This document shows positions 10,901-15,372 of a DNA stretch of 21,565 nt, one piece after another; position 1 is the stretch's first letter; each line of letters begins with the position of its first letter. The notes under the pieces were generated by a model. The model was not told the origin of the DNA. It worked only from the letters and a program-made list of their open reading frames with translations, and searched no databases. The stretch comes from a virus. A program made the translations under genes and the position numbers. Location of the stretch: positions 1 through 21,565 of IMG/VR virus record IMGVR_UViG_3300030106_003104; one strand, given 5' to 3'.

Positions 10901-11281
10901 TACGGTGCAGTGTCGAAGATTAACACTGCATTGAAGGGAGACGTGAAGCCTAACGGCGTGGCTCCCGATACGTTATCTCAATCTATCTTTAGAATGATTG
11001 GTTTAAACGCTATCGCTTTAGACCCTCTCCAGATACGCCTTTCGCTGGAATACATAGACCGAGAAAAGAGCGACATCATTAGTGGCATAAACCGGCTGAG
11101 GCGTGATCAGACTCTTTCAAACCAAGAGAAACGCAGAAGAATAAATTCTTACCTTGAGGTGCTAGAGCGATTTAGATTGCAGCGAGAAGCTATAATCAAG
11201 TCAGCCGCCACAGCAAATAGAGTTACTAGAAGACTGAAACTCCGTGATGAAAGAGCCGAGAGGCAGAGTGCAAAACAATGA
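1949..11281 (+). CDS. Giant 3110-residue polyvalent-type virion protein with zinc metallopeptidase motif
   Basis: Probably packaged in the virion and delivered with the DNA, like other giant phage polyvalent proteins; this role is inferred. Visible parts in order: residues about 76-160, a small module ending in an FETKDTAVESAKKRS-type helix common in phage internal proteins; about 280-470, a Gly/Ala-rich hydrophobic region with an EGAQEAVAGIMQ motif, possibly membrane-active; about 745-830, a Glu/Gln-rich coiled coil; 1148-1152 HEATH, an HExxH zincin site, with a possible third ligand in NFNELIAYG; about 1320-2090, a module containing IEEIQSDVHQQAD (1654-1666) and YDHIAVSNSELQVERY; YLPR at 2399-2402; about 2600-2830, a region matching my memory of the C-terminal LPD38-type domain (NPPTIARNTFSN, then FDYGDVPDIVRG); then a basic helical tail. 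It starts 3 nt after the previous stop without a clear ribosome binding site, suggesting coupled translation, and overlaps the holin gene by 4 nt. Confidence 0.85.
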   Translation: MATQEDRIRQLIGRMQGVDPRLKSAFDAPLISQLPTRQIAIPQQQPGSLLSVLRGEQPQPVQQPTAPSFGQTSKGRTIYTDRYGTPYSEIVNTYQLPDGQWVNYPTVDARGNQISPDRIESLIEEYKTDDGVRDFVTGELLPYFETKDTAVESAKKRSNELGKELALKRDSKRSDRTEATLPPAQTALDIFQGFESPYLPEPTTPSSDESQNFFMQVGRGLGRGVTQSTLTLGQGLFATADMVTNLVGYEDAIDPETSEFLETLNEIRESVGYEEGMVGKLAEALGSMATLLVPGLGSSALYAKAASAAAQGAAKKELAKRLKNYARGLRALTVPVASGLGAGTANQMLEAYADAGNEVTNAQRNLSTATGLGIGLTELLPLEILLRGIPKSLGKNTINSIAVRAAQNISVAGAEGAQEAVAGIMQELAAQGNYNPDQPIGDSALSDFGYGAGAGSIIDALLGKKFRLPKTDKALEKEYQSTEALTPLSEEELSAAQQAEQDVAFYDNEGKQQKGQVIRFDENTVELTVDGEIVSLPRSQMPDPNTGFSFASDDDLLTPRFKVDGKEIGSIPLPDLVDLRNKEALPDALRAEVDAGTMSLNDAIEESKTDDQQPVSRISPDKKYRLLALTKEINRRDPDFNPSLTEKAADQQGKAQTAVEIDSGEFGDTLSDRLNDMVSPTLEDTVAGRTVGGEVSEEIVGEAALKKAMKGVSKKDKATYYEEVGASPDAEFGSLSQDQVVALLEKARGHKGRKKAEKEAQKEREQQAATDAEVERRAQELVAAQQDTVVVPTPEQQAQVAAEEIAETVEDAAVQVAPEPEVVVEEEAPAPSRFESKVVDDSKPRYRSVTPVFESLLDKALYIVGNPRSKSKADDEIMGELRRYLGRGVPGFPDAEIRRLGALVRDRVKQLGEPAEKGTQTDFVVPTINAPDASIDVTGTDVVVEEPTPKPVKPTLSRAEKVVFTDEEKSDYRNVISTLLPGNKKAPKIGREAYERLRGEGQSHEDALDNIENDPAFIDLINTETGQPDFSRAPQESEQVSPGPLAPVAGTQTAPGVPGMLVQRDGPPIDFNTVRRIKKIVSDVAPTSDLVIASQLYGQVVDRDGDVQYIVNGNEVNYEQALGLQMGNIVGVSVAPDGLIDPENRSYHEATHFLFNNGFLTDAEIKSLIANRPRLEQIVRDHLGQDRYNDAMSGNEFQNFNELIAYGSALYNRGLDVDGKVPKEFNPALRRIFAKIARLFKQLKSNFTGEFVPMEVEQVFEQIRQGRTGRRTADPQATQRVREAMLKEDPAGLSATTPLFVIKQGPVAASSSSPVSGLPIRPDFKSAMKTKLESMAGQKKLPEAWGRVKGRSVQGALSGVKIEEWNDSNIESFLNSLPPDKSVSGQELLDYFNDIEQLVEVQVYGSSLTPESNQDSEIKYRAALQQDRNDQAYVSIANDAMKSLRTGYGRYVVNNMQISDRTRSEVPNKKNINPAFPPDVTDALRAYADALKGDRLDSASVSPKKQKLIDALQESFKSRDGSFDKIQFGITLVEASNAGGVQIEPSFRSGEVVGFATDFGITALENAADMPVGSDKNLYFQYTSMGGRGLPPPTDLVREYDLAQDLGYRVIIISAPMATGSGAYHAHFPDVRNPIMHIRLADIILENGESVLVIEEIQSDVHQQADSMMKELAVQKLFDEGLIPIDNFERLNREQKNLVRENTSQFKDEVYGEYLPDLPLKDENQRIAFAMQQITRMAVNGGYDHIAVSNSELQVERYRNEYKAAIDGLVMTQVADVDINNGSLRFPPGQARVAEVNANIDGETKIFKVTEEQVREELEVLIDQDIFAPSGPDPYTGSFAKQGELTGEVVSEELLSDQDYIDELQAVEEQEAINTINAFFGQSNYFAYLQKGMQDTFRAGAMRAADGALQDTVSVSGGDGFRLAFMKALVAANPDIPSSWLATYTTPVVGVNNEGQMVRGNFQRATIELGNEGTTMSGNPSLDDWLGEDVSKLVRNELQNPDELSGQFFATDFVSFIQDKVAESQVQKERLNAGDTELSPYQMSEAELMDSESIRRSVNNLTGAIDIPVGGGFVNIYDVKLPQALETALASLLPTDASSKKKRKKVREDNQGKRLYLGSGHSLAKRVEQSPGDISGISEELSGEILIEESRIIPTDQVQSMPQRARYLGSAEGATAEGMALQQAIGEIPYYQDDAELADVSERFMVPVSNSRNALRVYELTPEIKESPKVLEPSDIYFARLQNERAEVTNHGTENLRGVFKNARQKAVDYINSMPFFNTLKGLPQKREFYLERSKYLGVVQASSEIGTVLRDEIGNQFLFKKGDKNRGATETLRTSIFNYMTTGDASVEQSLYQQLEALDARAAKAAAKAKDMIESLGLQMVESGLMSPTTFYENRRSYLPRIYIKHLLQDPKTERFSYLKGRNENLTPEDQEALGVINELDPAFLVSQAIQRPIRDLQFIEFMNSIAGNNAWTVEDDVLLVKYTDVNGNEQEQSGLYLLNQVDTLREIAKAVEAADPSRAETLRSQANELDEAVKKTFTERGVMEYYQPSERDISGDTQEYGPLFKRVPRGKQYGMLAGRLVRREIYDNVISSMFMLNLGDAAAVKWYQKGKRLTAIWKTIKVPLNPPTIARNTFSNAILIHLSGVPFYRVLPRMIEAAREVISYNNGDFANARHYQEMLARGVKQSSFTDQELVTMQEDMLEFLRSVDAKDLGLFGWLKLNTWQQLAQKASNIYQGIEVIGKTAIAIDVMERQGGSADDAYLRAQEYLFDYGDVPDIVRGARQSPLGIPFLTFQYKVLPILAKTALRNPMRFAPYVALSYALPALFMSAFDIDDDEYEAIKTSMPDYIRGNPGLIPLPARDAEGRLQFLDTSYLYPWGSFTNLINGAYISGKKAVGVADPAEKGVGMKDIATTLGMFGGPGWSLYDLTMNRDSFTERPIVNPNDPLFIADAIERPFYNRGKITDAMFWAANQYLLPGFLNTEYGAVSKINTALKGDVKPNGVAPDTLSQSIFRMIGLNAIALDPLQIRLSLEYIDREKSDIISGINRLRRDQTLSNQEKRRRINSYLEVLERFRLQREAIIKSAATANRVTRRLKLRDERAERQSAKQ
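2736..2743. repeat. One-mismatch relative of the GTTTAAAC palindrome (CTTTAAAC)
   Basis: This is the only near match found in the left 3.7 kb, a region otherwise lacking the palindrome. It could be a decayed site or chance. Confidence 0.3.
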
Positions 11282-11661
11282 GTATCGTTAATGCGTTGAT
11301 AGGTCCGGTATCTGGTCTGCTCGATAAGTTCATCGAGGACAAAGACCAGAAGAATGCTTTGGCCCATGAGATTGCCACGATGTCGGAGCGACATGCTCAC
11401 GAAGCACTAAAAGGCCAGTTGGAAATCAACAAGGTCGAGGCTGCTCACAAGAGTTTGTTCGTGGCTGGATGGCGACCGGCCATCGGTTGGGTGTGTATGC
11501 TCGGGCTGCTATACAACACGATCATTGCTAATGTCCTTTCCATCTGGATAGAGGTTCCAGAGGTGGACACAACATTACTCGTGCCAGTGATGATGGGCAT
11601 GTTGGGTCTTGGCGCGATGCGCTCGTATGAAAAAGTAAACCATGTGTCGAGGGAGAAATGA
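11278..11661 (+). CDS. Holin, GTA-type three-transmembrane family
   Basis: A 127-residue predicted inner-membrane holin that would time lysis by permeabilising the membrane so the endolysin can reach peptidoglycan. The N-terminal half (about 1-60) is amphipathic and charged, with the ALKGQLEINKVEAAHKS stretch typical of the GTA_holin_3TM family. The family signature FVAGWRPAIGWVCM follows at about residues 61-75 and opens the first clear membrane segment. Further hydrophobic stretches lie at about 75-95 and 98-115, before a short basic tail. The start overlaps the giant gene by ATGA, and its own stop overlaps the lysozyme start in the same way, so holin and endolysin form a translationally coupled lysis cassette. 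No spanin gene is evident next to them. Confidence 0.88.
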   Translation: MSIVNALIGPVSGLLDKFIEDKDQKNALAHEIATMSERHAHEALKGQLEINKVEAAHKSLFVAGWRPAIGWVCMLGLLYNTIIANVLSIWIEVPEVDTTLLVPVMMGMLGLGAMRSYEKVNHVSREK

Positions 11662-12083
11662 GCAAGCTCGTTGAAATGCTGAGGCTACATGAGGGTGTAC
11701 GCTACAAGGTGTACGTCTGTAGCGAGGGCTACGAAACCATTGGCGTTGGTCGAAACATATCCGAAGGTGGGCTTGGGCTGTCAAAAGATGAGGTCGATTT
11801 TCTTTTGGTGAATGACATCAAGCGAGTGGAAGATGAGTTGACTCGTAACTTCCCTTGGTTTTCGGAGCTTAATGAGGCTCGGCGTGATGCGATGATAGAT
11901 ATAGCCTTCAATCTTGGGCTGACCAGATTGCGTAGTTTTGTAAACGCATTAGAGGCCATGTCACATGGTCAATACGATATAGCTGCCAATGAATTTATGG
12001 ACAGCCGGTGGAGTCAGCAAGTCGGGAACAGGGCAGTAGAAGTCACCTACATGATTCGTAGCGGGGAATACATGAATGTTTAA
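11658..12083 (+). CDS. Endolysin: T4-type lysozyme (GH24 muramidase)
   Basis: Hydrolyses the beta-1,4 bond between N-acetylmuramic acid and N-acetylglucosamine in peptidoglycan (EC 3.2.1.17). The N terminus matches the GH24 active-site block: HEG with catalytic Glu12, then YVCSEGY and ETIGVGRN with Thr27. Spacing is E-8-C-5-T, so Cys21 sits where T4 lysozyme has Asp20. Cys at this position occurs in the family and is compatible with activity. At 141 residues it is close to the usual single-domain length, with no signal peptide or SAR segment, so release should depend on the upstream holin. A GAGGGAG ribosome binding site precedes the ATG, which overlaps the holin stop. The stop TAA (12081-12083) lies inside a GTTTAAAC palindrome and overlaps the next gene by 8 nt. 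Confidence 0.93.
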   Translation: MSKLVEMLRLHEGVRYKVYVCSEGYETIGVGRNISEGGLGLSKDEVDFLLVNDIKRVEDELTRNFPWFSELNEARRDAMIDIAFNLGLTRLRSFVNALEAMSHGQYDIAANEFMDSRWSQQVGNRAVEVTYMIRSGEYMNV

Positions 12084-12291
12084 ACGCTACGCAAAAGGTG
12101 GGAAGGTAAAGAAGAAAAAGAGCAAGTCTCGCGTTAATGAAGCGGGTAATTACACAAAGCCCGAGATGAGGAAGCGCCAGTTTAAACGTATCAAGGCTGG
12201 AGGTAAGGGCGGTAAGCCGGGACAGTGGTCAGCAAGAAAAGCTCAAATGCTGGCGAAGGCTTACAAGAAAGCCGGAGGCGGATACAAGTGA
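12076..12291 (+). CDS. Small basic phage protein with GKPGQWSARKAQ motif
   Basis: A 71-residue, strongly Lys/Arg-rich protein of unknown function. Residues 1-20 are almost all basic (MFKRYAKGGKVKKKKSKSR). The second half carries AGGKGGKPGQWSARKAQML and ends in YKKAGGGYK, a conserved pattern I recall from small uncharacterised proteins of marine phages. The gene starts inside the lysozyme coding region: its ATG shares its G with a GTTTAAAC site, and codons 2-3 (TTT AAA) come from that palindrome. A second copy lies at 12180 within QFKR. First of four consecutive tiny basic genes. Nucleic-acid binding is plausible from charge alone but is not shown. Confidence 0.8.
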   Translation: MFKRYAKGGKVKKKKSKSRVNEAGNYTKPEMRKRQFKRIKAGGKGGKPGQWSARKAQMLAKAYKKAGGGYK

Positions 12292-12300
12292 GGAAACGTT

Positions 12301-12417
12301 ATGCCATTTAGTAAGTACACACCTAAGCAGAAGAAACTAGCTTCTGTTGCACCGCCGAGAAGAAAGATCACAGGCGCTGACCTCAAGCGGGTAAAAGATA
12401 AAAAGAGAAAAAGCTAA
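12301..12417 (+). CDS. 38-residue basic phage protein
   Basis: A short ORF encoding MPFSKYTPKQKKLASVAPPR and then a basic tail ending in KKRKS. It has a good ribosome binding site (GAGGAAAC, about 5 nt before the ATG), begins 9 nt after the previous stop, and its TAA overlaps the next ATG as TAATG. Such continuous spacing in a compact operon supports it being real despite its size. The YTPKQKKLA pattern followed by PP and an ITG motif resembles other tiny phage proteins I recall, but no function is known to me. Confidence 0.75.
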   Translation: MPFSKYTPKQKKLASVAPPRRKITGADLKRVKDKKRKS

Positions 12418-12671
12418 TGGCTTTGTCAAAGTCACAGAAGTCCCTAAAGAAATGGACAAAACAGAAGTGGCGAACGAAGTCAGGTAAACCCAGCACTCAG
12501 GGTAAGAAGGCAACAGGCGAGCGATACTTGCCAGAGAAGGCAATCAAGTCATTGTCCTCTAAAGAGTATGCGGCAACTAGTCGGAAGAAACGTGCTGACA
12601 CAAAGAAAGGCAAGCAACATTCTAAGCAGCCCAAGCGGATAGCGAAGAAGACGGCGAGGCACCGCAAATGA
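12417..12671 (+). CDS. Small basic phage protein (KWRTKSGKPSTQG family)
   Basis: An 84-residue Lys-rich protein of unknown function. It contains WTKQKWRTKSGKPS, then GERYLPEKAIKSLSSKEYAA and a basic tail with KKGKQHSKQPKRIAKKT. This block order is one I recognise as conserved among small hypothetical proteins of many environmental phages. I cannot give a domain number with confidence, though a DUF5872-like assignment should be tested. It overlaps both neighbours by 1-4 nt, so the four small genes are likely translated together. Its low hydrophobicity and extreme positive charge would suit DNA or RNA contact, which is inference only. Confidence 0.82.
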   Translation: MALSKSQKSLKKWTKQKWRTKSGKPSTQGKKATGERYLPEKAIKSLSSKEYAATSRKKRADTKKGKQHSKQPKRIAKKTARHRK

Positions 12672-13000
12672 GTTTGACGGAAGGCGAAAAGAAAAGACTG
12701 AAGAAGGTCGGCTTAACTGGTTTAAACAAGCCGAAGAAAACGCCGAGCCACCCTACAAAGAAAGGCGTGGTTGCTGTCCGTGATGGCAAGAAGATGAAGA
12801 TCATCCGCTTTGGTGATCAGAAGATGGGACATAACTATTCCCCGGAAGCTCGCAAGGCATTCAAGTCCAGACATGCTAAGAACATCAAGAAGGGCAAAAC
12901 ATCTGCCGCCTTCTGGGCTGACAAAGTATTTTGGGCGGGAAAGGGTGGCAGCAGGAAAAGCCCACCGAAGGGACAGAAGCAGAAGTTTGGGAAAGGATAG
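12668..13000 (+). CDS. Small basic phage protein (GLNKPKKTPSHPTKK family)
   Basis: A 110-residue basic protein, last of the late plus-strand operon. The N terminus reads as a short helix (LTEGEKKRLKKVGLTGLNKP) followed by KKTPSHPTKKGVV, a GKKMKIIRFGDQKMG strand-like region, FKSRHAKNIKKGKTSAAFWA and a low-complexity Gly/Lys tail. This block order recurs in uncharacterised phage proteins I remember, without known function. The start overlaps the previous gene by ATGA. Codons 19-21 (GLN) contain one of the GTTTAAAC palindromes (12720). A strong hairpin without a U-tract follows 10 nt after the stop. Confidence 0.82.
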   Translation: MSLTEGEKKRLKKVGLTGLNKPKKTPSHPTKKGVVAVRDGKKMKIIRFGDQKMGHNYSPEARKAFKSRHAKNIKKGKTSAAFWADKVFWAGKGGSRKSPPKGQKQKFGKG

Positions 13001-13010
13001 TAGAATAGAT

Positions 13011-13036
13011 CCCCGGTTTTGACCCCGCTACCGGGG
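13011..13036. terminator. Hairpin between convergent genes, no U-tract
   Basis: Seven-base perfect arms CCCCGGT (13011-13017) and ACCGGGG (13030-13036) enclose a 12-nt loop, 10 nt after the end of the late operon. Neither strand has a T-run after the stem, so it is not a classical intrinsic terminator. It may block or trim transcripts from both directions. Confidence 0.5.
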
Positions 13037-13042
13037 GGAGCG

Positions 13043-13054
13043 GCGTTATAACGC
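13043..13054. repeat. 12-bp perfect palindrome GCGTTATAACGC
   Basis: A perfect palindrome between the convergent late operon and the minus-strand gene at 13093-13599, 6 bp after the hairpin at 13011-13036. It could be a protein-binding site or part of a bidirectional transcription end; nothing in the sequence decides this. Confidence 0.5.
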
Positions 13055-13092
13055 AGCTCTCAACAGCTACGCGTGGTCATCTTTCTCCAACG

Positions 13093-13599
13093 CTAACAAT
13101 AGAAAGCACCATCAACGCTAATAGATACCTCTACAGTAACGTAGTCTTCATCAGGAATGTCACCGCAATCTCTATACATATCCTGTACAGCTTTAGCAGC
13201 GGCCATAATTTTTGAAATGTTCTTATCAGTTTCCTTCGCTAGTCTTCTGTTAAATTGTTCACGGTCCTCGATGATATATGTTTTTTCTGAGTACTTGATC
13301 CCATCTTTTTCATACGCTGGAAGCACCCAATGCTCGCCCAGTTCTGGATCTCCCTCTGCTCGCACCCAGCCTTCCCTGACTACCCACTCGCCTTTCTCCC
13401 CATTTTCGCCGGGGACGTATTTGTCCGCTGGTAGACTTTGGGTTGTCCATCGCACATTGCCCGTGATGTCAGGTATAGGGATACGACATACCAATTTTTT
13501 CTCACCGAGATACGTTTTGGAAAAAACAGAAATCATAGCCTCGCTTGTATCCATTAGATAAGCGTGGTCTGGGTGTATAAATTTGCTGGACTTCTTCAT
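13093..13599 (-). CDS. Unknown 168-residue protein
   Basis: I do not recognise a family. The protein is hydrophilic, with about three Trp in a WTTQSLPADKY / GEWVVREGWVRAEG / GEHWVLPAYEK region that looks beta-rich, then a helical segment at about residues 110-145 (EQFNRRLAKETDKNISKIMA), and it ends in VEVSISVDGAFYC with a terminal Cys. The ATG is preceded by GCAACAAAGG 10 nt upstream, a leader element seen at other operon-leading genes here. The gene is separated from the XRE gene by 174 nt containing a hairpin, so it is probably its own transcription unit. An overlapping plus-strand frame in this interval lacks comparable start signals and reads like a shadow. Confidence 0.65.
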   Translation of the reverse strand: MKKSSKFIHPDHAYLMDTSEAMISVFSKTYLGEKKLVCRIPIPDITGNVRWTTQSLPADKYVPGENGEKGEWVVREGWVRAEGDPELGEHWVLPAYEKDGIKYSEKTYIIEDREQFNRRLAKETDKNISKIMAAAKAVQDMYRDCGDIPDEDYVTVEVSISVDGAFYC

Positions 13600-13608
13600 G
13601 CTTAATTA

Positions 13609-13618
13609 CCTTTGTTGC
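13609..13618 (-). promoter_or_regulatory. GCAACAAAGG leader element with ribosome binding site
   Basis: The 10-mer occurs exactly three times in the window (here, 17408-17417, 17625-17634). Here and at 17625 its AAAGG part is positioned as the ribosome binding site of the first gene of a transcription unit. The preceding ACTTT could pair with AAAGGT and mask the site, suggesting possible translational control. Confidence 0.45.
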
Positions 13619-13711
13619 AAAGTGAAAATTAAAAAGTGTGCGAGATGACCGGATTGGGCCGTATGTTTTATGGGGGCGACCACTTCATCCTGTCTCTTTT
13701 TCTTGCTAGGG

Positions 13712-13729
13712 GTGGAAGGTAGCTTCCAC
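13712..13729. terminator. Hairpin after the XRE gene
   Basis: Perfect 7-bp arms GTGGAAG and CTTCCAC around a 4-nt loop, 45 nt beyond the stop of the minus-strand recombination block. No T-run follows on the minus strand. It separates that block from the independent gene at 13093-13599. The remaining sequence of this gap (13600-13773) shows no convincing sigma70 promoter by eye. Confidence 0.5.
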
Positions 13730-13773
13730 GCACACCTGACGCTCGCACTCGCCTGATGGGAGTACCCCCGAAT

Positions 13774-14055
13774 TCAATTATCTATATTGTCCTTGTAAAA
13801 ACGACTCGCAATCGAGGTGTGTTTTTTGTTTCTTGGTGACATAGCAGTAGGTGCCTCTGGAGCCTCTAGCTGTATGTACACCTTCGCCCCGAGCGCCTTG
13901 GCAAGAGTCTCCACCGTTTCAAAGCTGGGCTTTCTCTTGCCCAGTTCTATTTGATTTATGTAGCTACGATTCATGCCAGACTTCCGCGATATCTCGCTGA
14001 GAGAAAAGTTCTGGTCGCATCGCAGAGCCTTCAACTTATCTGTGTACCAACTCAT
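13774..14055 (-). CDS. XRE/Cro-type HTH transcriptional regulator
   Basis: A 93-residue DNA-binding regulator. Residues 7-56 form a Cro/CI-type helix-turn-helix domain: FSLSEISRKSGM (helices 2-3), NRSYINQIELGKRKPS (recognition helix and conserved ELGKRKPS turn), then ETVETLAKALG. The C-terminal 35 residues (PEAPTAMSPRNKKHTS and on) are polar and probably flexible. It is the last gene of the minus-strand recombination block and overlaps the upstream gene by ATGA, so it is co-expressed with the exonuclease and annealing protein and could feed back on that operon or on the divergent replication block. No peptidase, kinase or toxin gene lies beside it, which argues against a toxin-antitoxin pair. 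Confidence 0.88.
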   Translation of the reverse strand: MSWYTDKLKALRCDQNFSLSEISRKSGMNRSYINQIELGKRKPSFETVETLAKALGAKVYIQLEAPEAPTAMSPRNKKHTSIASRFYKDNIDN

Positions 14056-14501
14056 GCGCCGACCGATTCCTGAAAGTCCATCAAGTGATCGTTTAAACGT
14101 TCCCTTGCATCTGCATTAGTTTTTAATTCTGCCCTAGATCCTATCCTGCAAACGAGTCGGATAACTTCTGCGGCGTATTCCTCATCTTCTAACGTCTCAT
14201 CGACCGTATTCCAGTGATGGCTGTTAGTCCTAGCCCACGCTATGTATGAGTCGTCTCTGCAAATAAGGTTAGCCTTTGCTAAAGCCTTCTCGGCTTCCGT
14301 CACAGCGCGAGGCTTGATGGGATTCTCGTAATCATCTATCTGCACACAGGCGAGCATGTATCGTTGCCCTATGGGAGCGACTGCCATCTCGCTTGGCACG
14401 TCATCCGGGTGCAGTACAAATGACAAGACCATGCCGTCTTTTGTCTGACGGTATGCGTATTTCTTGGCCTCAAAACTCTCAGCAATGTCCTCGCCATTCA
14501 T
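14052..14501 (-). CDS. Conserved-looking phage protein of unknown function
   Basis: A 149-residue acidic protein. The N-terminal half (about 17-60) reads YRQTKDGMVLSFVLHPDDVP then MAVAPIGQRYMLACVQID, a beta-rich block I associate with uncharacterised phage proteins encoded near recombination genes and HNH nucleases. The C-terminal half (about 68-145) is helical (AEKALAKANLICRDDSYIAW), with a short region VIRLVCRIGSRAEL before the end. No catalytic motif is evident. The start has an AGAGGAA ribosome binding site overlapping the end of the HNH gene, and the stop overlaps the XRE start. A GTTTAAAC copy (14091) encodes Leu-Asn in RERLNDH. Confidence 0.75.
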   Translation of the reverse strand: MNGEDIAESFEAKKYAYRQTKDGMVLSFVLHPDDVPSEMAVAPIGQRYMLACVQIDDYENPIKPRAVTEAEKALAKANLICRDDSYIAWARTNSHHWNTVDETLEDEEYAAEVIRLVCRIGSRAELKTNADARERLNDHLMDFQESVGA

Positions 14502-14504
14502 TAG

Positions 14505-14834
14505 CTATTCCTCTTCGTCTTCCTTCTCAAAGCCACGGCCTTCGTTCTGTTTAAACGTTTCAATCCACGCAATCGGGTCGATCCCTTCCATAGCCCACCA
14601 TCTCTTTTCGGCCCCATAGCTGTGAAGATTTCTATGGTGGTCGTCGCAGAGGGGGACGGCATACTGATCGCCTGTCCGCCTCATGCCGCGCAAACCATCT
14701 TGGTCTGCGAATGTCAGATGATGAGCCTGTGCTGGCCGATAACAGATCAAGCATCCCTGATCGCGGACAAGCTGCAGGTATCGCCTACTGCGTAGCTTCT
14801 TAGACCAGCTTTTCTGTTTCAAACCGTGAACCAA
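14505..14834 (-). CDS. HNH-type nuclease (Ref/DUF968-like)
   Basis: Predicted metal-dependent endonuclease of about 109 residues. It has the CxxC...HH...CxxHH layout of the Ref/DUF968-type HNH fold: Cys28 and Cys31 (GCLICYRP), His38-His39 (QAHHL), Cys63, His66 and His67 (VPLCDDHHRNLH), His71, then the family-like WWAMEGIDPIAW helix. In phages these nucleases act in recombination or DNA processing, which fits its place after Erf and the exonuclease. The start is uncertain: this frame opens at a TTG at 14834, only 1 nt after AAGGAG, inside the upstream gene. A second TTG at 14822 gives a start nearer related proteins. A GTTTAAAC copy (14549) encodes Phe-Lys in TFKQN. Confidence 0.85.
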   Translation of the reverse strand: MVHGLKQKSWSKKLRSRRYLQLVRDQGCLICYRPAQAHHLTFADQDGLRGMRRTGDQYAVPLCDDHHRNLHSYGAEKRWWAMEGIDPIAWIETFKQNEGRGFEKEDEEE

Positions 14835-15072
14835 TCTCCTTGCCGATCTCGTAGAGCTGTTCTAATTGATCAACTCTTTCCAATGATATGGCGAGCCGAT
14901 CATCAATCTCCGTCAGCATTTCAGGATCGTCTATGTCGAGATGGTGCATCTCCCTCAGCCGCAAAATGCGCGAACCTATTTCACGCATACGAATACGTGC
15001 AGTGCGTTCCGCGACCTGTGCCTCGCTCAACCTGTCATTCAACTCCATCACTCGGGATTTGGTTCTACTCAT
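14800..15072 (-). CDS. Small coiled-coil protein
   Basis: A 90-residue, highly charged, nearly all-helical protein with heptad-like Leu/Ile spacing in ARIRMREIGSRILRLREM and LERVDQLEQLYEIGKEIG, suggesting a two-helix coiled coil broken at about residues 45-55 (DIDDPEMLTE). I do not recognise a family. It starts 8 nt after the upstream stop with a GAGGTG ribosome binding site and overlaps the HNH gene by 35 nt. Its place between the Erf-linked genes and the nuclease suggests an accessory in recombination, but no motif supports a specific role. Confidence 0.75.
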   Translation of the reverse strand: MSRTKSRVMELNDRLSEAQVAERTARIRMREIGSRILRLREMHHLDIDDPEMLTEIDDRLAISLERVDQLEQLYEIGKEIGSRFETEKLV

Positions 15073-15080
15073 GGTTCACC

Positions 15081-15353
15081 TCATAATCCAAATTCAGAAA
15101 AGTCTGTATCTTCAATCAACTTTTTCGTCGCAGCAGTTCTCGCACCTGCGACCTTCTCCTTCAATTGTATCTTTATGTACGGCGTGAGACCGTCTTTAGA
15201 AACGTTTTTGTAGCCATTGATGTAGTATTCGACTCCCTCGACCACGATATTTCCGCGAAAATCAGAGTGCCAATCTTCCGTTTTTCTTTCGTTTAGGAAA
15301 ATCGAACCATTCTTTTCGTTGTCATAGGTGCGTCCATTGTCATCTTGATCCAT
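15081..15353 (-). CDS. Small beta-rich phage protein, DUF736/SSB-like pattern
   Basis: A 90-residue protein directly after the Erf gene. Its core (about residues 13-70) reads EKNGSIFLNERKTEDWHSDF then GNIVVEGVEYYINGYKN and LTPYIKIQLKEK, an alternating beta-strand pattern like short phage proteins with G-S-L-F-x-N openings, possibly a minimal OB-like fold. By position it might handle single-stranded DNA alongside Erf; no canonical SSB signature is present, so this is inference. The C terminus is acidic (EDTDFSEFGL). The ribosome binding site is GAGGA, 9 nt from the ATG. Confidence 0.72.
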   Translation of the reverse strand: MDQDDNGRTYDNEKNGSIFLNERKTEDWHSDFRGNIVVEGVEYYINGYKNVSKDGLTPYIKIQLKEKVAGARTAATKKLIEDTDFSEFGL

Positions 15354-15372
15354 GTCTCTAAATCCTCAGTTG

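Noticed and set aside
13157-13561. Plus-strand open frame of 134 codons opposite the 13093-13599 gene
   Set aside because: It has no ribosome binding site and a Ser/Leu-rich shadow composition, while the minus-strand gene has a clear leader and start.
13774-14055. XRE protein as an antitoxin
   Set aside because: No toxin-like gene is adjacent; it is the last gene of a recombination operon.
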